64,000 bases of DNA from Lantana camara. Its lineage: Eukaryota > Streptophyta > Magnoliopsida > Lamiales > Verbenaceae. The stretch is from the NCBI GenBank assembly GCA_037501455.1, contig CM074862.1, positions 81,026,001 to 81,090,000 on the forward strand. The letters run 5' to 3'. The notes beneath the pieces were generated by a model. It worked only from the letters and a program-made list of their open reading frames with translations. It did not search any database and was not told where the DNA came from. The position numbers and the translations under genes were made by a program. Each line of letters opens with the position of its first letter. The first letter of the stretch is position 1. Below are positions 23,489 through 34,785 of this stretch, piece after piece.

Positions 23489-25735
23489 TCACTTGGTGAC
23501 CAAGAGTTTAGCTCTTGCATGTCCGGCCTCAATCCTGAACTGCTCTCCCAATCCAAAATGCGCCATCTGCAGCCACACAAATGTGATTAACTCCCCACCT
23601 TTGCTAAGCTGCTGCGCATGAGCATTCGGCCTGCAATGCCCCGCAGCATATGACAACAACTCCACCCACACTTTGCTCATCATCTTCCACTTATTCTCGC
23701 CCATCTGATTCAGTTCATTAGCAAGGATGCACGCGTTGAAAAGCACAGATTTACTCCGGTCCCCTTTCACATCATTCGGTGGCACAACCGTCTTCACTTC
23801 CAGAAGCTTGCTGGCTAATTTCGGCCGCCGATCCTTGGTTTTACCCCATTCCAATTCCCACCTTCGGAAAAACTTCTTTGCTTCCTCGCACGTATCTTGG
23901 AACCGGATTTGCGCGATGCCGGCAACTGCTGACATCAGTCCCGGCCTCATGACCAAAAGGTAGAGCATGTAACCTGATATCACCTTGCAAAATTCCTTGT
24001 AATCAACCTTGTCAAATTCCTCGTGATCAACCTTGTCATCATTATTCGTCTCTCCCTTTTTTTTTTTAAACACACGTTCCCAAGTGGCCAAAAGGATATG
24101 AACCAAAGTCGATATTGCCCTGAAGAAAGAATCCTTTAACCACTTGAGCCAACCCTTTAACCAGTTGAGCCAACCGTTGTTGGCATTATTCGGCTCTCCC
24201 TTTTTATTCAGCTCATCGAAATAACATAGTTCAGTGGCGATATGCCATAGAACCAAACTCTCATCATATTCAGATTCCTCAGGACTCACGCTGGAGAAAA
24301 TGGAGCGGTGGGAATAGTGCTTTGGGTAGTCGTCTAGGGCCATGACACCTCTCGAAGCAAATACCTCTTTTGCAACTTTTGTGGTTCCAGCATCCTTAGC
24401 TTTAGTTTCTAGCTCTTGGAAAATGAATTTCTTCAAATTGTCCTCGCACTGGGAGGTTTTTGTATGGATGAGTTCTTCAAGATCAGCTTCCTTAGCCCCA
24501 AGAAACTCGGCTAATTTCTTTAGAAATTGGATCACGGACTGTTCCTTTCGAGCAATGAAGCTAATAAAGCTGTGCTGTGAAATGGTATTGGACCATCGGC
24601 AATTCCGGCGCCATCTTATGGTAAGGAGGAAAGCGGAAATTTCTTTTTTTGCTGAGACTACTGTCCAATCAGATAAAACAAGTTTAACCAAAGCAACGAG
24701 GTCGAGAAAAAGTGCTCCCCCGAGCAAAACATAGGTGACAATAATGTCATGAACTGATGAAATTTTGTGCTGTAATTGGGTAAATTGCTGAAAGCTGGCC
24801 ACCAGGAGAGTAGTGCAGAGAAAACGGATGAAAAAACCGGTCTTATTGTGGACTACAGTCATCTTGGTGTAAAGGGCGTCGTACATGAAATTGAGCTCCA
24901 CTTCCATTACTTTGAAGGCATCAATGGCCTTGATCCCCTCCAAGAAGAAGTGGCGGCTCTGGCTCCTCTCATGGAAACTGAACATGTGGTCGACGATTAG
25001 TCCCTTGAAGATGTTGAAGAACTCGTACCCTTTCGAGACAATCTCCATTTCATCAAGGCGTTTCCCATTTTCCTGGTTATTATCACTACCAGCAGCTGCA
25101 GGCGGTTCTTTCTCTACCACGATCCTGACGGGAAGTCCAGAAGATTCCATCACCGAATATTCCTCCATGAGCTGCGCATAATTTGGGCCGGAATCGGGCT
25201 TCTGAAGCAGTGAGCTCTTGAAATTATCAAGACACGCTTTATACAGAGCGCACGTTCTTTCCAAGTATTTACACGTCCCCACAAGAAACACGAGGATTGT
25301 CGGGACCATGAACGGATTCGGAAAGGACATCACGAAAACGTACACGACGGCCGTAACCTGGATCACGAATCCGAGCAAATGGCGGAGCCAGAGCTGATTG
25401 TCTTCGAGGGAGAAAGCCGTGATGTCGTCGGGACCCCCGAGATGCAGCAGTAGAAATGGAGCCCAGAAAGCTGCCAGCTGCTTGTTTAAGGCCAATTTTC
25501 CAGGACAGTCGTTGGACTGGCCGTTGGAAATGAGTCCCACTGAGTACACAGCAATCGCATCGGCTAAGAGGTAAAAGGACCAGATCAAGGACGTCAGCAT
25601 TATGGCTCTCGATCTTCTCCTGAGATTCGCTGAGAATATTAAAGCTACTTGAAACCCGAGACTGATGAGGACGCAGGAACGTATGTTCCACGCCTCCCAT
25701 AGCCTCTTCGCCTTGTCCGGAAAATGGGAAAACAT
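23489..25735 (-). CDS. DUF4220/DUF594 multi-pass membrane protein
   Basis: Single-exon gene of 748 codons. The N-terminus holds hydrophobic segments at about residues 18-36 and 44-68, then the family signature FWAPFLLLHLGGPDDITAFS (residues 90-109) followed by LEDNQLWLRH, then further hydrophobic segments near 120-155 and 300-350. The C-terminus carries the DUF594 block VWVELLSYAAGHCRPNAHA (residues 689-707) followed by QLSKGGELITFVWL near the end. Complete for the family, no breaks. Biochemical role is unknown; it is predicted to sit in a membrane with a large cytosolic C-terminal part. In the predicted cytosolic middle, two in-frame tandem duplications occur (21 bp at 24135-24176, 24 bp at 23990-24037), giving WLNWLKGWLKWLK and acidic/Lys-rich repeats. 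It is divergent from the winged-helix/LRR gene, 533 bp away. The start at 25735 is the first ATG before the hydrophobic region. Confidence 0.9.
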   Translation of the reverse strand: MFSHFPDKAKRLWEAWNIRSCVLISLGFQVALIFSANLRRRSRAIMLTSLIWSFYLLADAIAVYSVGLISNGQSNDCPGKLALNKQLAAFWAPFLLLHLGGPDDITAFSLEDNQLWLRHLLGFVIQVTAVVYVFVMSFPNPFMVPTILVFLVGTCKYLERTCALYKACLDNFKSSLLQKPDSGPNYAQLMEEYSVMESSGLPVRIVVEKEPPAAAGSDNNQENGKRLDEMEIVSKGYEFFNIFKGLIVDHMFSFHERSQSRHFFLEGIKAIDAFKVMEVELNFMYDALYTKMTVVHNKTGFFIRFLCTTLLVASFQQFTQLQHKISSVHDIIVTYVLLGGALFLDLVALVKLVLSDWTVVSAKKEISAFLLTIRWRRNCRWSNTISQHSFISFIARKEQSVIQFLKKLAEFLGAKEADLEELIHTKTSQCEDNLKKFIFQELETKAKDAGTTKVAKEVFASRGVMALDDYPKHYSHRSIFSSVSPEESEYDESLVLWHIATELCYFDELNKKGEPNNANNGWLNWLKGWLKWLKDSFFRAISTLVHILLATWERVFKKKKGETNNDDKVDHEEFDKVDYKEFCKVISGYMLYLLVMRPGLMSAVAGIAQIRFQDTCEEAKKFFRRWELEWGKTKDRRPKLASKLLEVKTVVPPNDVKGDRSKSVLFNACILANELNQMGENKWKMMSKVWVELLSYAAGHCRPNAHAQQLSKGGELITFVWLQMAHFGLGEQFRIEAGHARAKLLVTK

Positions 25736-26268
25736 TTTGTTTTTTACCCTGTAATTAAGAAACCGGGAGTGGTTTTGGAACTAGATGAATGCAGATGAAG
25801 ATATGTAGTGAAATAGTGTATTAATTGTTTTCTAGTGAGGTCGAGAACAAATAAGTGTGAACACTAAAAAAAACAATAGGTTTTTTATCCAACTAATCAT
25901 TTTCTAGTGGTGTGAATTACTACTGGGTCGTCCTTTAGAGATGACACATGTTTTTAGAATGGGACCTGTGTAATTGATTATTTATGTACAATAAAAGACA
26001 CATGCAACGACCAAAACATAATTAAAATTCATTTTCTCCATTTTTCTTTCTATCATCTTCTTCACGCCTCCATTTATAATTATATGCCTCCCCTCCGATT
26101 AATACTGTAATCGAGATCTGCCGAACATATCGTCTCTTTTGTTACTCATCCTATCTCTGTATAGTTGGTCAACATTCGTAGATCCTTTCAACTGTTCACT
26201 TCTCAGTCTCTAGTACATACACTGAATCTTGCTAGCTAGCCACCGATTTCCCTCAACAATCAATAGTC
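25736..26268. promoter_or_regulatory. shared intergenic promoter region of two divergent genes
   Basis: 533 bp separate the start codons of the DUF4220 gene (minus) and the winged-helix/LRR gene (plus). A GGTCAA (W-box core TTGACC on the other strand) is at 26167-26172, about 100 bp before the plus-strand ATG. AT-rich 'tataattatat' near 26073-26083 could be a core promoter for the plus-strand gene. Motifs this short are weak evidence. No TE was recognised here, so the arrangement looks original. Confidence 0.55.
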
Positions 26269-28065
26269 ATGATTCGGAGAAAACCCGATCAAGCGGTGTG
26301 CGTGCTTCTGGCTAGGCTCAATGAGGCCAAGACGTGTGCACTGGCAAGATCTGACAACGATAATTCTTTGGTTTCCAATTTCAAGGGCATTGAAGACAAG
26401 CTTGAAAGCATGAAAAAATTATACCCAAACATCAAATTCTTGGAGAAAACTGCAACAGACAAGTTCTGCGAATTGGAACAACGAGTATATGATTACCATG
26501 AAACTGAAGACGAGAACAAAATGCTTCGGGAGCACGTCAAAAATCTGGAGAAATTAAATGAGATGATTGACAACCTGCAGGTCGCTCAGATTGGCACCAA
26601 GGATCCCGGTGAGAAGTTGAATAAGCCTGAGCAATCTGCTCCCACCCCCACCGAGGATAAAGCCATGTCGGAGTGGTGGAAGAATCTCAAAATAGAGGAA
26701 AAAATATCCGAGAGCGAGGCCATGTCGAGTCTCCTTGCTAGTTTCCGCAACCTGGAGAACTTCCAGGTGAAAATGTGCTTGATGTTCCTCTCTGTTTTCC
26801 CTGAAAGCAGCGTAATTAAGAAGAAACCCATAATTTATTGGTGGATCGGAGAGGGAGTTGTGACGAAGAACGGAACCGGGACAGCCGAGGAGGTCGGAGA
26901 GCAAGTCTTCCAACAATTGCTTAACCAAGGGTTCATTAAACAGTACATTGAGGATAATAATTCGATTACTGTGAAAAGCTTCATCGTGCATCCATGGATC
27001 CGCCGGATGCTGATACTCGCCGCCAAGGAAAACAATTTCCTGGAATTCAGTACTGATGGCAGCCGCACGCCTCTCAATAATGCGCGAAGAGCATTCTCCT
27101 GCGGAGGAAACGAGAACGATCTGTTGACGGTTTTCAACGTGGAGGAGCAGATTTTGCGGATTAAATCCGAGTGGCTCTCGAAGCTGAAAAAGGTGGAAGT
27201 GCTGCAACTGGGAAGATGGAGAAACAGTCCAGAGTACCACATTGAAGTTCAAAAGAAGGATGAAAAGGATGAATTACTGAAAGGATTGGGTCCCCAAAAG
27301 CACCTCAAATACCTAAGCCTTCGAGGAATTTCCCTAATCGAAACCCTACCAGACTCCATTGCCAATCTCTTCAGCCTCGAAATACTGGATCTGAGAGCAT
27401 GCCACAATCTCGATAGGTTGCCGCTGGCCGTAACGAAGTTGGTGAACCTCACCCATCTGGATGTCTCCGAATGCTACTTGCTCGAGAGCATGCCTAAGGG
27501 GCTCGAACACCTTCGCTCCTTACAAGTTCTCAAGGGCTTCGTCATAGGCAAGGAATGGAAGAACTCCTGCAGAATCAGAGATCTTTCAAGACAGCTGACA
27601 AAGTTGAGGAAATTAAGCATACGAGTCAACATCCACGATGACGGAGCACAAGGCCAGCTTTCTCAGCTTGATGATAATGGTTTCCCTGATCTGCAAATCC
27701 TGACAATATCATGGGGAGTGAAGATTTCATCGAAACCATCTGAGTTTTCATTTCCGACAATTTTGAATAGTTTGAGGAAACTGGACCTCCGATGCCCGCC
27801 TGAGTGGATGTTGCAGGAAAACCTGCCGAATCTGAAAACACTGTATATAACTGGAGGGGACTTGAAAAGTGCTCCTAAAGGATCGGGGACAGTAAAGTTG
27901 TTACGTTTCAAGTATCTCAAAAGTTTCAGTGTTGCTGAAAAGGATTTGTTGCAAAGGTTTCCAAACTATGAGCGTTGTGAGATCATCGAATGCAACGGCC
28001 AATCTCATACTTTCCTTCCTCCATCTCCATCTCCGTCAAATAATAGAAATATGTTATCCTCCTAA
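26269..28065 (+). CDS. NLR-like protein with winged helix and LRR but no NB domain
   Basis: Single-exon gene of 598 codons. Residues 1-125 are charged and helical, coiled-coil-like (MKKLYPNIKFLEKT, NKMLREHVKNLEKLNEM). Residues about 135-260 match the end of ARC1 and the ARC2/winged-helix domain of plant NLRs: EWWKNLKIEE, then FQVKMCLMFLSVFPESS and YWWIGEGVV. The MHD position reads V240-H241-P242 before WIRRML. Leucine-rich repeats run from about 345 to 545 (LKYLSLRGISLIETLPDSI, LEILDLRACHNLDRLP, LTHLDVSECYLLESMP). There is no P-loop, Walker B or GLPL. The content is the complement of the NB-only gene at 36911-38122, which ends just after GLPL. The family resembles Arabidopsis LRR genes At5g45510/At5g45520 (from memory). 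Likely cytosolic immune or guard component; function inferred. The frame is clean, so it is not a recent fragment. Confidence 0.88.
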   Translation: MIRRKPDQAVCVLLARLNEAKTCALARSDNDNSLVSNFKGIEDKLESMKKLYPNIKFLEKTATDKFCELEQRVYDYHETEDENKMLREHVKNLEKLNEMIDNLQVAQIGTKDPGEKLNKPEQSAPTPTEDKAMSEWWKNLKIEEKISESEAMSSLLASFRNLENFQVKMCLMFLSVFPESSVIKKKPIIYWWIGEGVVTKNGTGTAEEVGEQVFQQLLNQGFIKQYIEDNNSITVKSFIVHPWIRRMLILAAKENNFLEFSTDGSRTPLNNARRAFSCGGNENDLLTVFNVEEQILRIKSEWLSKLKKVEVLQLGRWRNSPEYHIEVQKKDEKDELLKGLGPQKHLKYLSLRGISLIETLPDSIANLFSLEILDLRACHNLDRLPLAVTKLVNLTHLDVSECYLLESMPKGLEHLRSLQVLKGFVIGKEWKNSCRIRDLSRQLTKLRKLSIRVNIHDDGAQGQLSQLDDNGFPDLQILTISWGVKISSKPSEFSFPTILNSLRKLDLRCPPEWMLQENLPNLKTLYITGGDLKSAPKGSGTVKLLRFKYLKSFSVAEKDLLQRFPNYERCEIIECNGQSHTFLPPSPSPSNNRNMLSS

Positions 28066-28129
28066 GTTTAGGAGTTCAAGTATAATCTATAATATCCTTT
28101 TTAATGCGTTCAGTTTCTAATATGAAGTT

Positions 28130-28309
28130 GGGTAATTCTAGCCCGAGCCTGGCTCGGCCAAACCGGTGTAACGAGGGGGCGAGTGTTTTACACTTGCCGT
28201 GTGGTTGGTGGAAAATTCAGGGAGAGTGACCAATCAAATGGCAAGTGTAATACACTTGCTTTTTAATTGGTTTGGGCTCGGCCAAACCGGGTCTGGGCTA
28301 GAATTTTCC
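28130..28309. mobile_element. Mutator-type MITE, 180 bp
   Basis: The ends GGGTAATTCTAGCCC (28130) and GGGCTAGAATTTTCC (28309) are inverted repeats. The flanks TATGAAGTT (28121-28129) and TATGAGGTT (28310-28318) form a 9-bp target duplication with one mismatch, the size typical of Mutator-like elements. Inner words 'tcggccaaaccgg' and 'acacttgc' also pair. It starts 65 bp after the stop of the winged-helix/LRR gene, so it may be part of its 3' untranslated region. Confidence 0.75.
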
Positions 28310-28589
28310 TATGAGGTTTAGGATCGTTTTCTAATAAGGCTAAGTGGATTTGAAGACCATATTCGCATCCAACGAACTGAAGCTCCAAGGTGTGACATAA
28401 ACCGTCTCCTTAAATATATTTGTATTTTCGGTTTTTTTTTTTATTCCAATTCATAGATCTACATATATGATATGTGTATTTTCGTCTTTGATTTTATAAA
28501 TATATAAAAATAATATTTTGAAATTCATCTCGTTGGGATCACACCTAAGGACCCTTTTGGGCCCAATATCGAAGATCAGTTCGGAACAG

Positions 28590-28790
28590 GTTTAATTACA
28601 TTTGAACCCCCCCCCCCCCCCCCCCAAAAAAAAAAAAAAAAAAAAAAAACTTAGGGTTTTGTTAAAATTGCGATGACGCCAAAAAATTTTTTTAAAATAC
28701 TGAAATTACCCCTGTTGACTTTGATCAATTATTTATTGTCTAATATACCCTTGATGGTTGTATGTAATTTGGGGGTAAATGTAATTTTTT
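28590..28790. mobile_element. small foldback element with C and A tracts
   Basis: 'aattacatttgaaccccc' at about 28593 and 'gggggtaaatgtaatt' ending near 28787 are inverted repeats, suggesting an old MITE. Inside the left arm a run of about 18 C is followed directly by about 23 A (28607-28650). Such tracts are prone to assembly error. No target duplication was established. Confidence 0.45.
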
Positions 28791-29173
28791 CTTTAACAGT
28801 TTGCAACCATCAGTTTTGACATAAAACTAGCTTGTTACCTTTTACTTTTTTTATTTTTTTTTTTCAATTTGTGTTTTTAATTGGAAAGAATTAATATGGT
28901 ACAGGAGAATGGAAATGTAACAAACATGGTTCAAATGCGCTTGATTTGCATCATTTGCTATAAATCCCTCAAACTATCTGCATATTATAACATTATTTAC
29001 CTAATATTAATTATAGCAACAACGTAAAAATTTAATACGTGTGCTCATTAACGAATCATCAATAAAGCACATGTAGAAATCATATTCCATTACACTAGCA
29101 ACAACTACATCACCATCATTCCAGTAGTAAAAATGGAAATACTATTAGTATACTAGTTAAATAACTATAGGTC

Positions 29174-29632
29174 ATGGGGAGAGAAAATTTTCCGTCACTC
29201 TCTAGCGAAGAATTCGACCACATGAGAAGAAGTACCAAAAAATTCAAATATTCGAATCGAGAACAACCGCAAACATCGTTGGAGGAAGCAATGGAGTACA
29301 ATGAACAACCGGATCAAGCGGAAAGTCCGAAGGGATCCTATCTAGAATCCCTAATGGGCCCGAAAGAGGACATTAGATTCCAGGAGGATGTGCTGGAGAA
29401 CCTGGACAAGATCCGTTTGCTGGAACCAATGGAGGGACATCCCTATCCTAGGATCGAGATTGCGGATGATTATCGGGAGGCACTACATGCTGCTTGGAAG
29501 GACACTCTGATACTCCGAATTCTGGGGAGAAGCGTTAACGTAAACCTCCTATCGACGCGAATTGAGAAACTTTGGAAACTGAATGGGGATTTTGATCTTA
29601 TAAGCGTTAAAGTAATGTTTTTAGGAAAATAG
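29174..29632 (+). pseudogene. truncated LINE ORF1 (DUF4283-like) fragment
   Basis: 152 codons. A basic N-terminal patch (RRSTKKFKYSNRE) is followed by the start of a DUF4283-like fold (residues about 115-148: WKDTLILRILGRSVNVNLLS, then a TRIEKLWKLNGDFDLISVKV helix-strand). This is the N-terminal part of the ORF1 protein of plant L1-type LINEs. The zinc knuckle, endonuclease and reverse transcriptase are missing; the frame ends at a TAG shortly before the copia element. Its last 282 bp (29369-29650) recur at 36102-36383 on the other side of that element. Probably not functional; a short domesticated protein cannot be excluded. Confidence 0.7.
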
Positions 29633-29650
29633 GGTAAAGAGTAACATTTT

Positions 29651-30091
29651 ATTGGACTTCTATTAATTGATGATTATATTAAAAATAAAACGGGCTAAAT
29701 AAATACGGTTAACGGGACAAGACTTATCAGGCTTATTGGTTTGACCCACTATTGTTAAAGCCTTGATGTTAGTAGGCGTGGTCTGACAGCTAATGTAGAC
29801 CCACTCTAGAAAGCCCGTGATGGGAGGGCTTCTAGGGTTATATTTATTGATGGCTAGGTCCCCTCTCCACTCCAGGTTCTTGATATTCTGCTTTTCCATC
29901 AAGCTGTCAACTGTCGGTGTGCAAAGGAGAGGAAGATCTAGCCAGAGAAGTTAACCATACCACGTGAAATTGCCCAACAAGATCGGTAAATATCAGGTTC
30001 AATACAATAGGCTAAAATCAGGTACATCTACACTTTCAATTATATCGGTGTTCTAAATTCATGGTGTAGATCTTGGCTAAAATATCTTACA
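29651..30091 (+). repeat. copia LTR, left, 5'-truncated
   Basis: 441 bp, ending CTTACA. The TGTAAGAATATTTC start present in the right LTR is missing; the junction falls in a T-rich microhomology with the LINE fragment. Only a few substitutions separate the two LTRs. Confidence 0.85.
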
Positions 30092-30092
30092 G

Positions 30093-30107
30093 TTGGTATC
30101 AGAGCCA
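30093..30107 (+). promoter_or_regulatory. copia primer binding site
   Basis: TTGGTATCAGAGCC lies directly after the LTR and is complementary to the 3' end of initiator tRNA-Met, as usual in plant copia elements. Confidence 0.85.
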
Positions 30108-33100
30108 AACATCTATGAATTTAGAATCCTAATTCTGGATATTTAATTGATATGTAAATATCAAATACGAATTTAAAATTTTTCATCACGTTAAATTCGT
30201 AATTGATATATATATGATTTTGACAAATTTATGAAATCTAAATTTCACATGTTTGCCTATGATTACTATGATTGTCTGCACATGAATCATAATTGTTAGT
30301 ATGTGATTATGAAAGAGAAAATATCTTTAAATTACATAATCCGATGATTTACAACAATCTTGATTTCTTTGGTTCTGCTAACTCAATCTTCGATTCTTGG
30401 GATAAATTGATTTGTGGTGGATCCCACTATTAATTAGGCTTATTGTATACCTTGATCTTGTTTGGTACAAAATCATTGCTATAGATAAATATAGTTATTT
30501 CTCAATTCTCTATGCTATATTTAGTGTCGGTTACCTTACAGTGACGGTTCTTAGTGCTTGCATAAGATCATAGCCATCTATTTATATTTTTGAAATTATG
30601 TTATTCGTGCTTATGCGGATTTCTATGGTCATAGGAGGCAATTATCATTCTAGTGATGATATTCATAATAGAGGCACTATATGTTTGGGATCTACTCACA
30701 TTTAGATATCATCGTGATTAGTATGAGGCCACGGAAACATAGTGTTTCAATTTTGCACTTATTTTGAGTGGAGGCTTGTTCAATTTCCGATCCATAAGCC
30801 GATGTTGATTACTTATGTACAAATTTTGGATCTATGAAGTTTGATTCCATTTGCTTTGGGGTGGTCCTTGTCGTAGAATTGATGAACTTTGGACTTGTAA
30901 ATATATGTATGTATTATATTTTAAAATAAATAAATAAAATATAATAAAATGTTGAAGTCTTGCAGGAAAGATCCAAAGTTTGATTTACTGATCCTATTAA
31001 AACATGTAGAAAAGGACTATATGATATGAATGTCTAAAGTTTGACTAGAATGATATATGAAATTGGTTTTAATTAATCATATATTGTTCATTTATTTTGT
31101 TAAGAGCAGATATCATATAAATATCATATAAGATCTGAAATATTATTTGATTGTCAGAAAGTGTTCTTATACTTCTTGCATGTCTGAGTTTTCTTGACAT
31201 ATGAAATTGGGTCAATGCAATAAAGTGGGACCTAGTTTGTTTATATAAATTTCAGGTCCTTTTATGAATTCGAAATTTAATATTTCTTGACTAAATATTT
31301 TAAATTAACCAAGCAAGATAGATTTAAAGTAATTTAAGTTTTGATCTTACTTAATTACTTTTGCTTGACGTTGTTGATCCAAAGGATGACTACGTCTACT
31401 TGTGGGTGAGGTAATTTACATTTATTTCCTTGAGTTTCTGTATCAAATTCCTAAGAATGATACAATTAAAAGACTCATTTTGTCAAGAGGTCTAGAATGA
31501 AGAAAATGCAGGTGTTTACCTCAGTTTTAGCAAGTTTAGAAGAAATTTGTGATCAGACGACTTCATTCAATGCGTTTTACAGCTGGATGTGTTTTTTGGA
31601 CCCCAAAATCTTTTGAGTGGGGAGTACAACTCGTAAGGTTAGTTGTCCCTTTTGCTCTTGTTCGGTTCAATTTGAGATATATGTGATCAAATATTTTATA
31701 TTGAATGACAATTGTGTTGAGATTAAATAGTTCATTATTCACTAAGTTTTTATAAAAGGTGAATATGATATAAAATTAACATATTTGATCATATTGAATG
31801 GAATTGAACTATTTTTATTGAATGCTTTACATGAGTATTCAAACGAATTTGATCTTGGGAATAATTTGCATGCAACATATTATATTATAAATAACTTCCA
31901 AAAGTACATAGTTTTCGTACTTTATTTTGTGGGAGTAATTGCATACATATCGTCCGTGTGCAAATTGGGCAATCTATTTGAACTCGGCTATGTTCTTAAT
32001 TTACTGAGTTTAAGTAGATAGTTACACCAAAGTGTTCTATTTATGAAGACTTGTAAAATTCAGAACATGCATATTTCAAGTGAATGAATTATTATGCATT
32101 CTTACCTGCCCAAAGGGGGTGAGATATGTATGATAATTTTATTTTATTTGTGCAAAACATATTGATAGGGTGCATCAATCAAGAAAGTTTAGTTTCCCAA
32201 AGGAAGCGATTTTCGAACATTGAGGTATTTCTATACCGTTTTGCACGGAGGGGCCTATTATGTATGACATACTCTGCCCAAAGGGGAGTTTGTCATGACA
32301 CCCTGGACTCTCTATAGAATAAATCTATATTTTCTAGGCTTATTCTTATTGATTGTCTGTTGATCATAATATGTTGCATTCATGGTCTCCCATATTATTA
32401 CTATGAGTTTGAATAGTAATATTTTTGTATACATAGTTTGAAGTATACATAATAGCATGTCGAACTCCATCATCTGTATGTTATATGATCTTATGTGATT
32501 AAATGTCCTATATTGAAACGTGCATGACATATCACATGAATATTGAGGAATTCTTATGATGACAAAATATATCCTCACTTGTTAAATGGAGTTTATATGT
32601 ATAGATATTTTGAACTAGTGATGCAGAGCATATTGATTGGAATTTACTAATTTAGAGGGTTTGTTCTCCCAAAGGAGTCAACTTTTTCGAAAATTAGAAT
32701 ATTCTTGTACCGTTCTTGCATGGAGAAAATATCATTTGTGTGATAAACTCTGCCCAAAGGGGAGTTTGTCATGACAAGTGTTGATTTTCTCATGAATAAG
32801 CTATGTAGGTTCCAGCTTATTTGAATAAGTGTTTCTGTGGCATAATTACTCTGCATTTATATGAATTGTGCCCGTGACAAGATACTTTATTGTCTATTAG
32901 CAGAGATGATAAGTTAATACTCTTTGGTTGAGCAGTTTTCTTGCCTTGGTATATGAAACAATACTGTTAATTGTTTGATTTTAGGCTATATGAAAATTTA
33001 CTTGAGACAAGTAAAATTTTAAGTCTAAAATATAAGATTTGCCACAATGTATTGTTAATTGTAGGCTAATTATGGGCATGAAGTTGCTTTTGAAAAATCC

Positions 33101-34714
33101 CTAAAGTTGATATTTTTATGATTTATGTGGGATTTTCTTTTCTTATGCAAAATTTTAGTTAATTGAGTTTTAGTGTTTGTGTCACATTAGCAAGAATCTT
33201 GCAGTTGGTTTTAAGGTTGAAAGATTCCTTAAAATTTTAGATTCGTGAACCATATTCTCTGACTATGTGTAACTTAATTGTTCCGCCATATTTATTACAT
33301 CATGAATTAGAGAGTTTTTTATGCTCTAATGGCGGCTTTACTCAATTTTTAGTCTTGTTTTCAAGATACTTTTCTTGAGATATAAAGAAAATTATTTTCG
33401 AAACTGTTTTCAAAATTGTTGAGTAAGTCATTTTAAATATAATTCATGGAAGCTAAAATGATATTGGAAAAAATGTCAAATTCTAAAATTCCGCATTTAT
33501 TGAAAGAATTTGACTAAGTTTCACCTTAAACTGTTACTATATATGTCCCTTTTTATTCCAAATGAGTTGACACGAGTTACATTCGACATGTGCTTTTAGT
33601 ACTTTGAGAAATTATGTTTGAACTCTTATATTTGGAAACAAAGGGAAGTTCTTGAATTCAAACTTGAACATAAATCTTTTTCTAATATTTCATACAATTG
33701 TTGGTTTTGGATCGATAGGCAATATTTCAAATTATTTGATCATGTGGTTTATTTGACTGTTGCTTGATCCAAATATCTGTTTGTGTCATATGCATGCTAC
33801 TATGGTTTAAATTTGAAATGACATAATATTTTAGGTATGACAGGTAATTTTAAATTTTAATCTCCACTACTAGCTTGATTCCCAATATGTGATAGGAATG
33901 TGTGAAAGAAATAGTAAACTCTTTTAAGATAAATTTATTATTTATATACTGAGTTCTTTCACTTTGAGATCCTAGTCAGCAAGTATCTTAAAATTTATTT
34001 GAATAAAGATATCTTGCATTTATTGATTTTTTGGGAATGATTGTTATTCCGTTATCAAATTGATCCTGGTTCAATTTTAACTTATCTAGATGTGTGGGAG
34101 TTCATACCATCATGAACTCATGCTAGTGTTTAATTTATCTAGATATGTGGGAGTTCTTTCACAATTGTTTCTGTCTGAATTTGATCTCAAAGAAATTATT
34201 TAAAAACGGGGTGAATGTGGATATATTAGTTTTTAATAATTTGTTGAAAATTGTGAAAGATAAAAGTTTTTTGTTATGGAATAATTGACACAACCCATGA
34301 CTTTTATTATTATTTCAAGAGACCCTGAGATAGATCGGTACTTTATATAACCTACATGTGCATATTGGTTAGTAGGTTTGAGAAAGAAAATATTTTAAAA
34401 GTGAATTTTGGAACATTGATTAATTCACTGTGACTTTTGTAAGTTTTATTTAGTAGAAAAACACACGTCACAAAATAGGAGACTTGTGTTTGGTGATTAA
34501 CTCTCCTAGTTTCCGTATTGATATGGTTTTGTCTAAATACATGGTTTCTTATAAAGAAACTTGACGAGGACAATTATTTTGGTTGAAAAGACATCTTTGA
34601 TTGGCCTATTGAGGAGCATACTGTTTTCTGGCTCTAGTTGCTAATTGTCGATAGATATCCATAATTTTCACGTAGATGTGTGATGATTATTGAATCAGTG
34701 GGAGTACATGTACA

Positions 34715-34785
34715 TCTCTTATGTTTTATGATGATGATATACTACTTGTCAGTAGTAATAATGTTACTCCATACATGAAACTGAT
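34715..34785 (+). pseudogene. copia reverse transcriptase relic
   Basis: The plus strand reads LMFYDDDILLVSSNN, recognisable as the catalytic box (normally Y-V-D-D followed by ILL.S) of copia reverse transcriptase. It is isolated in frame-shifted, stop-filled sequence. It identifies the element's superfamily and shows that the interior was once coding. Confidence 0.65.

Noticed and set aside
26554..27252. 232-codon frame antisense to the winged-helix/LRR gene
   Set aside because: It is a shadow of a well-supported coding frame on the other strand, with no domain of its own.
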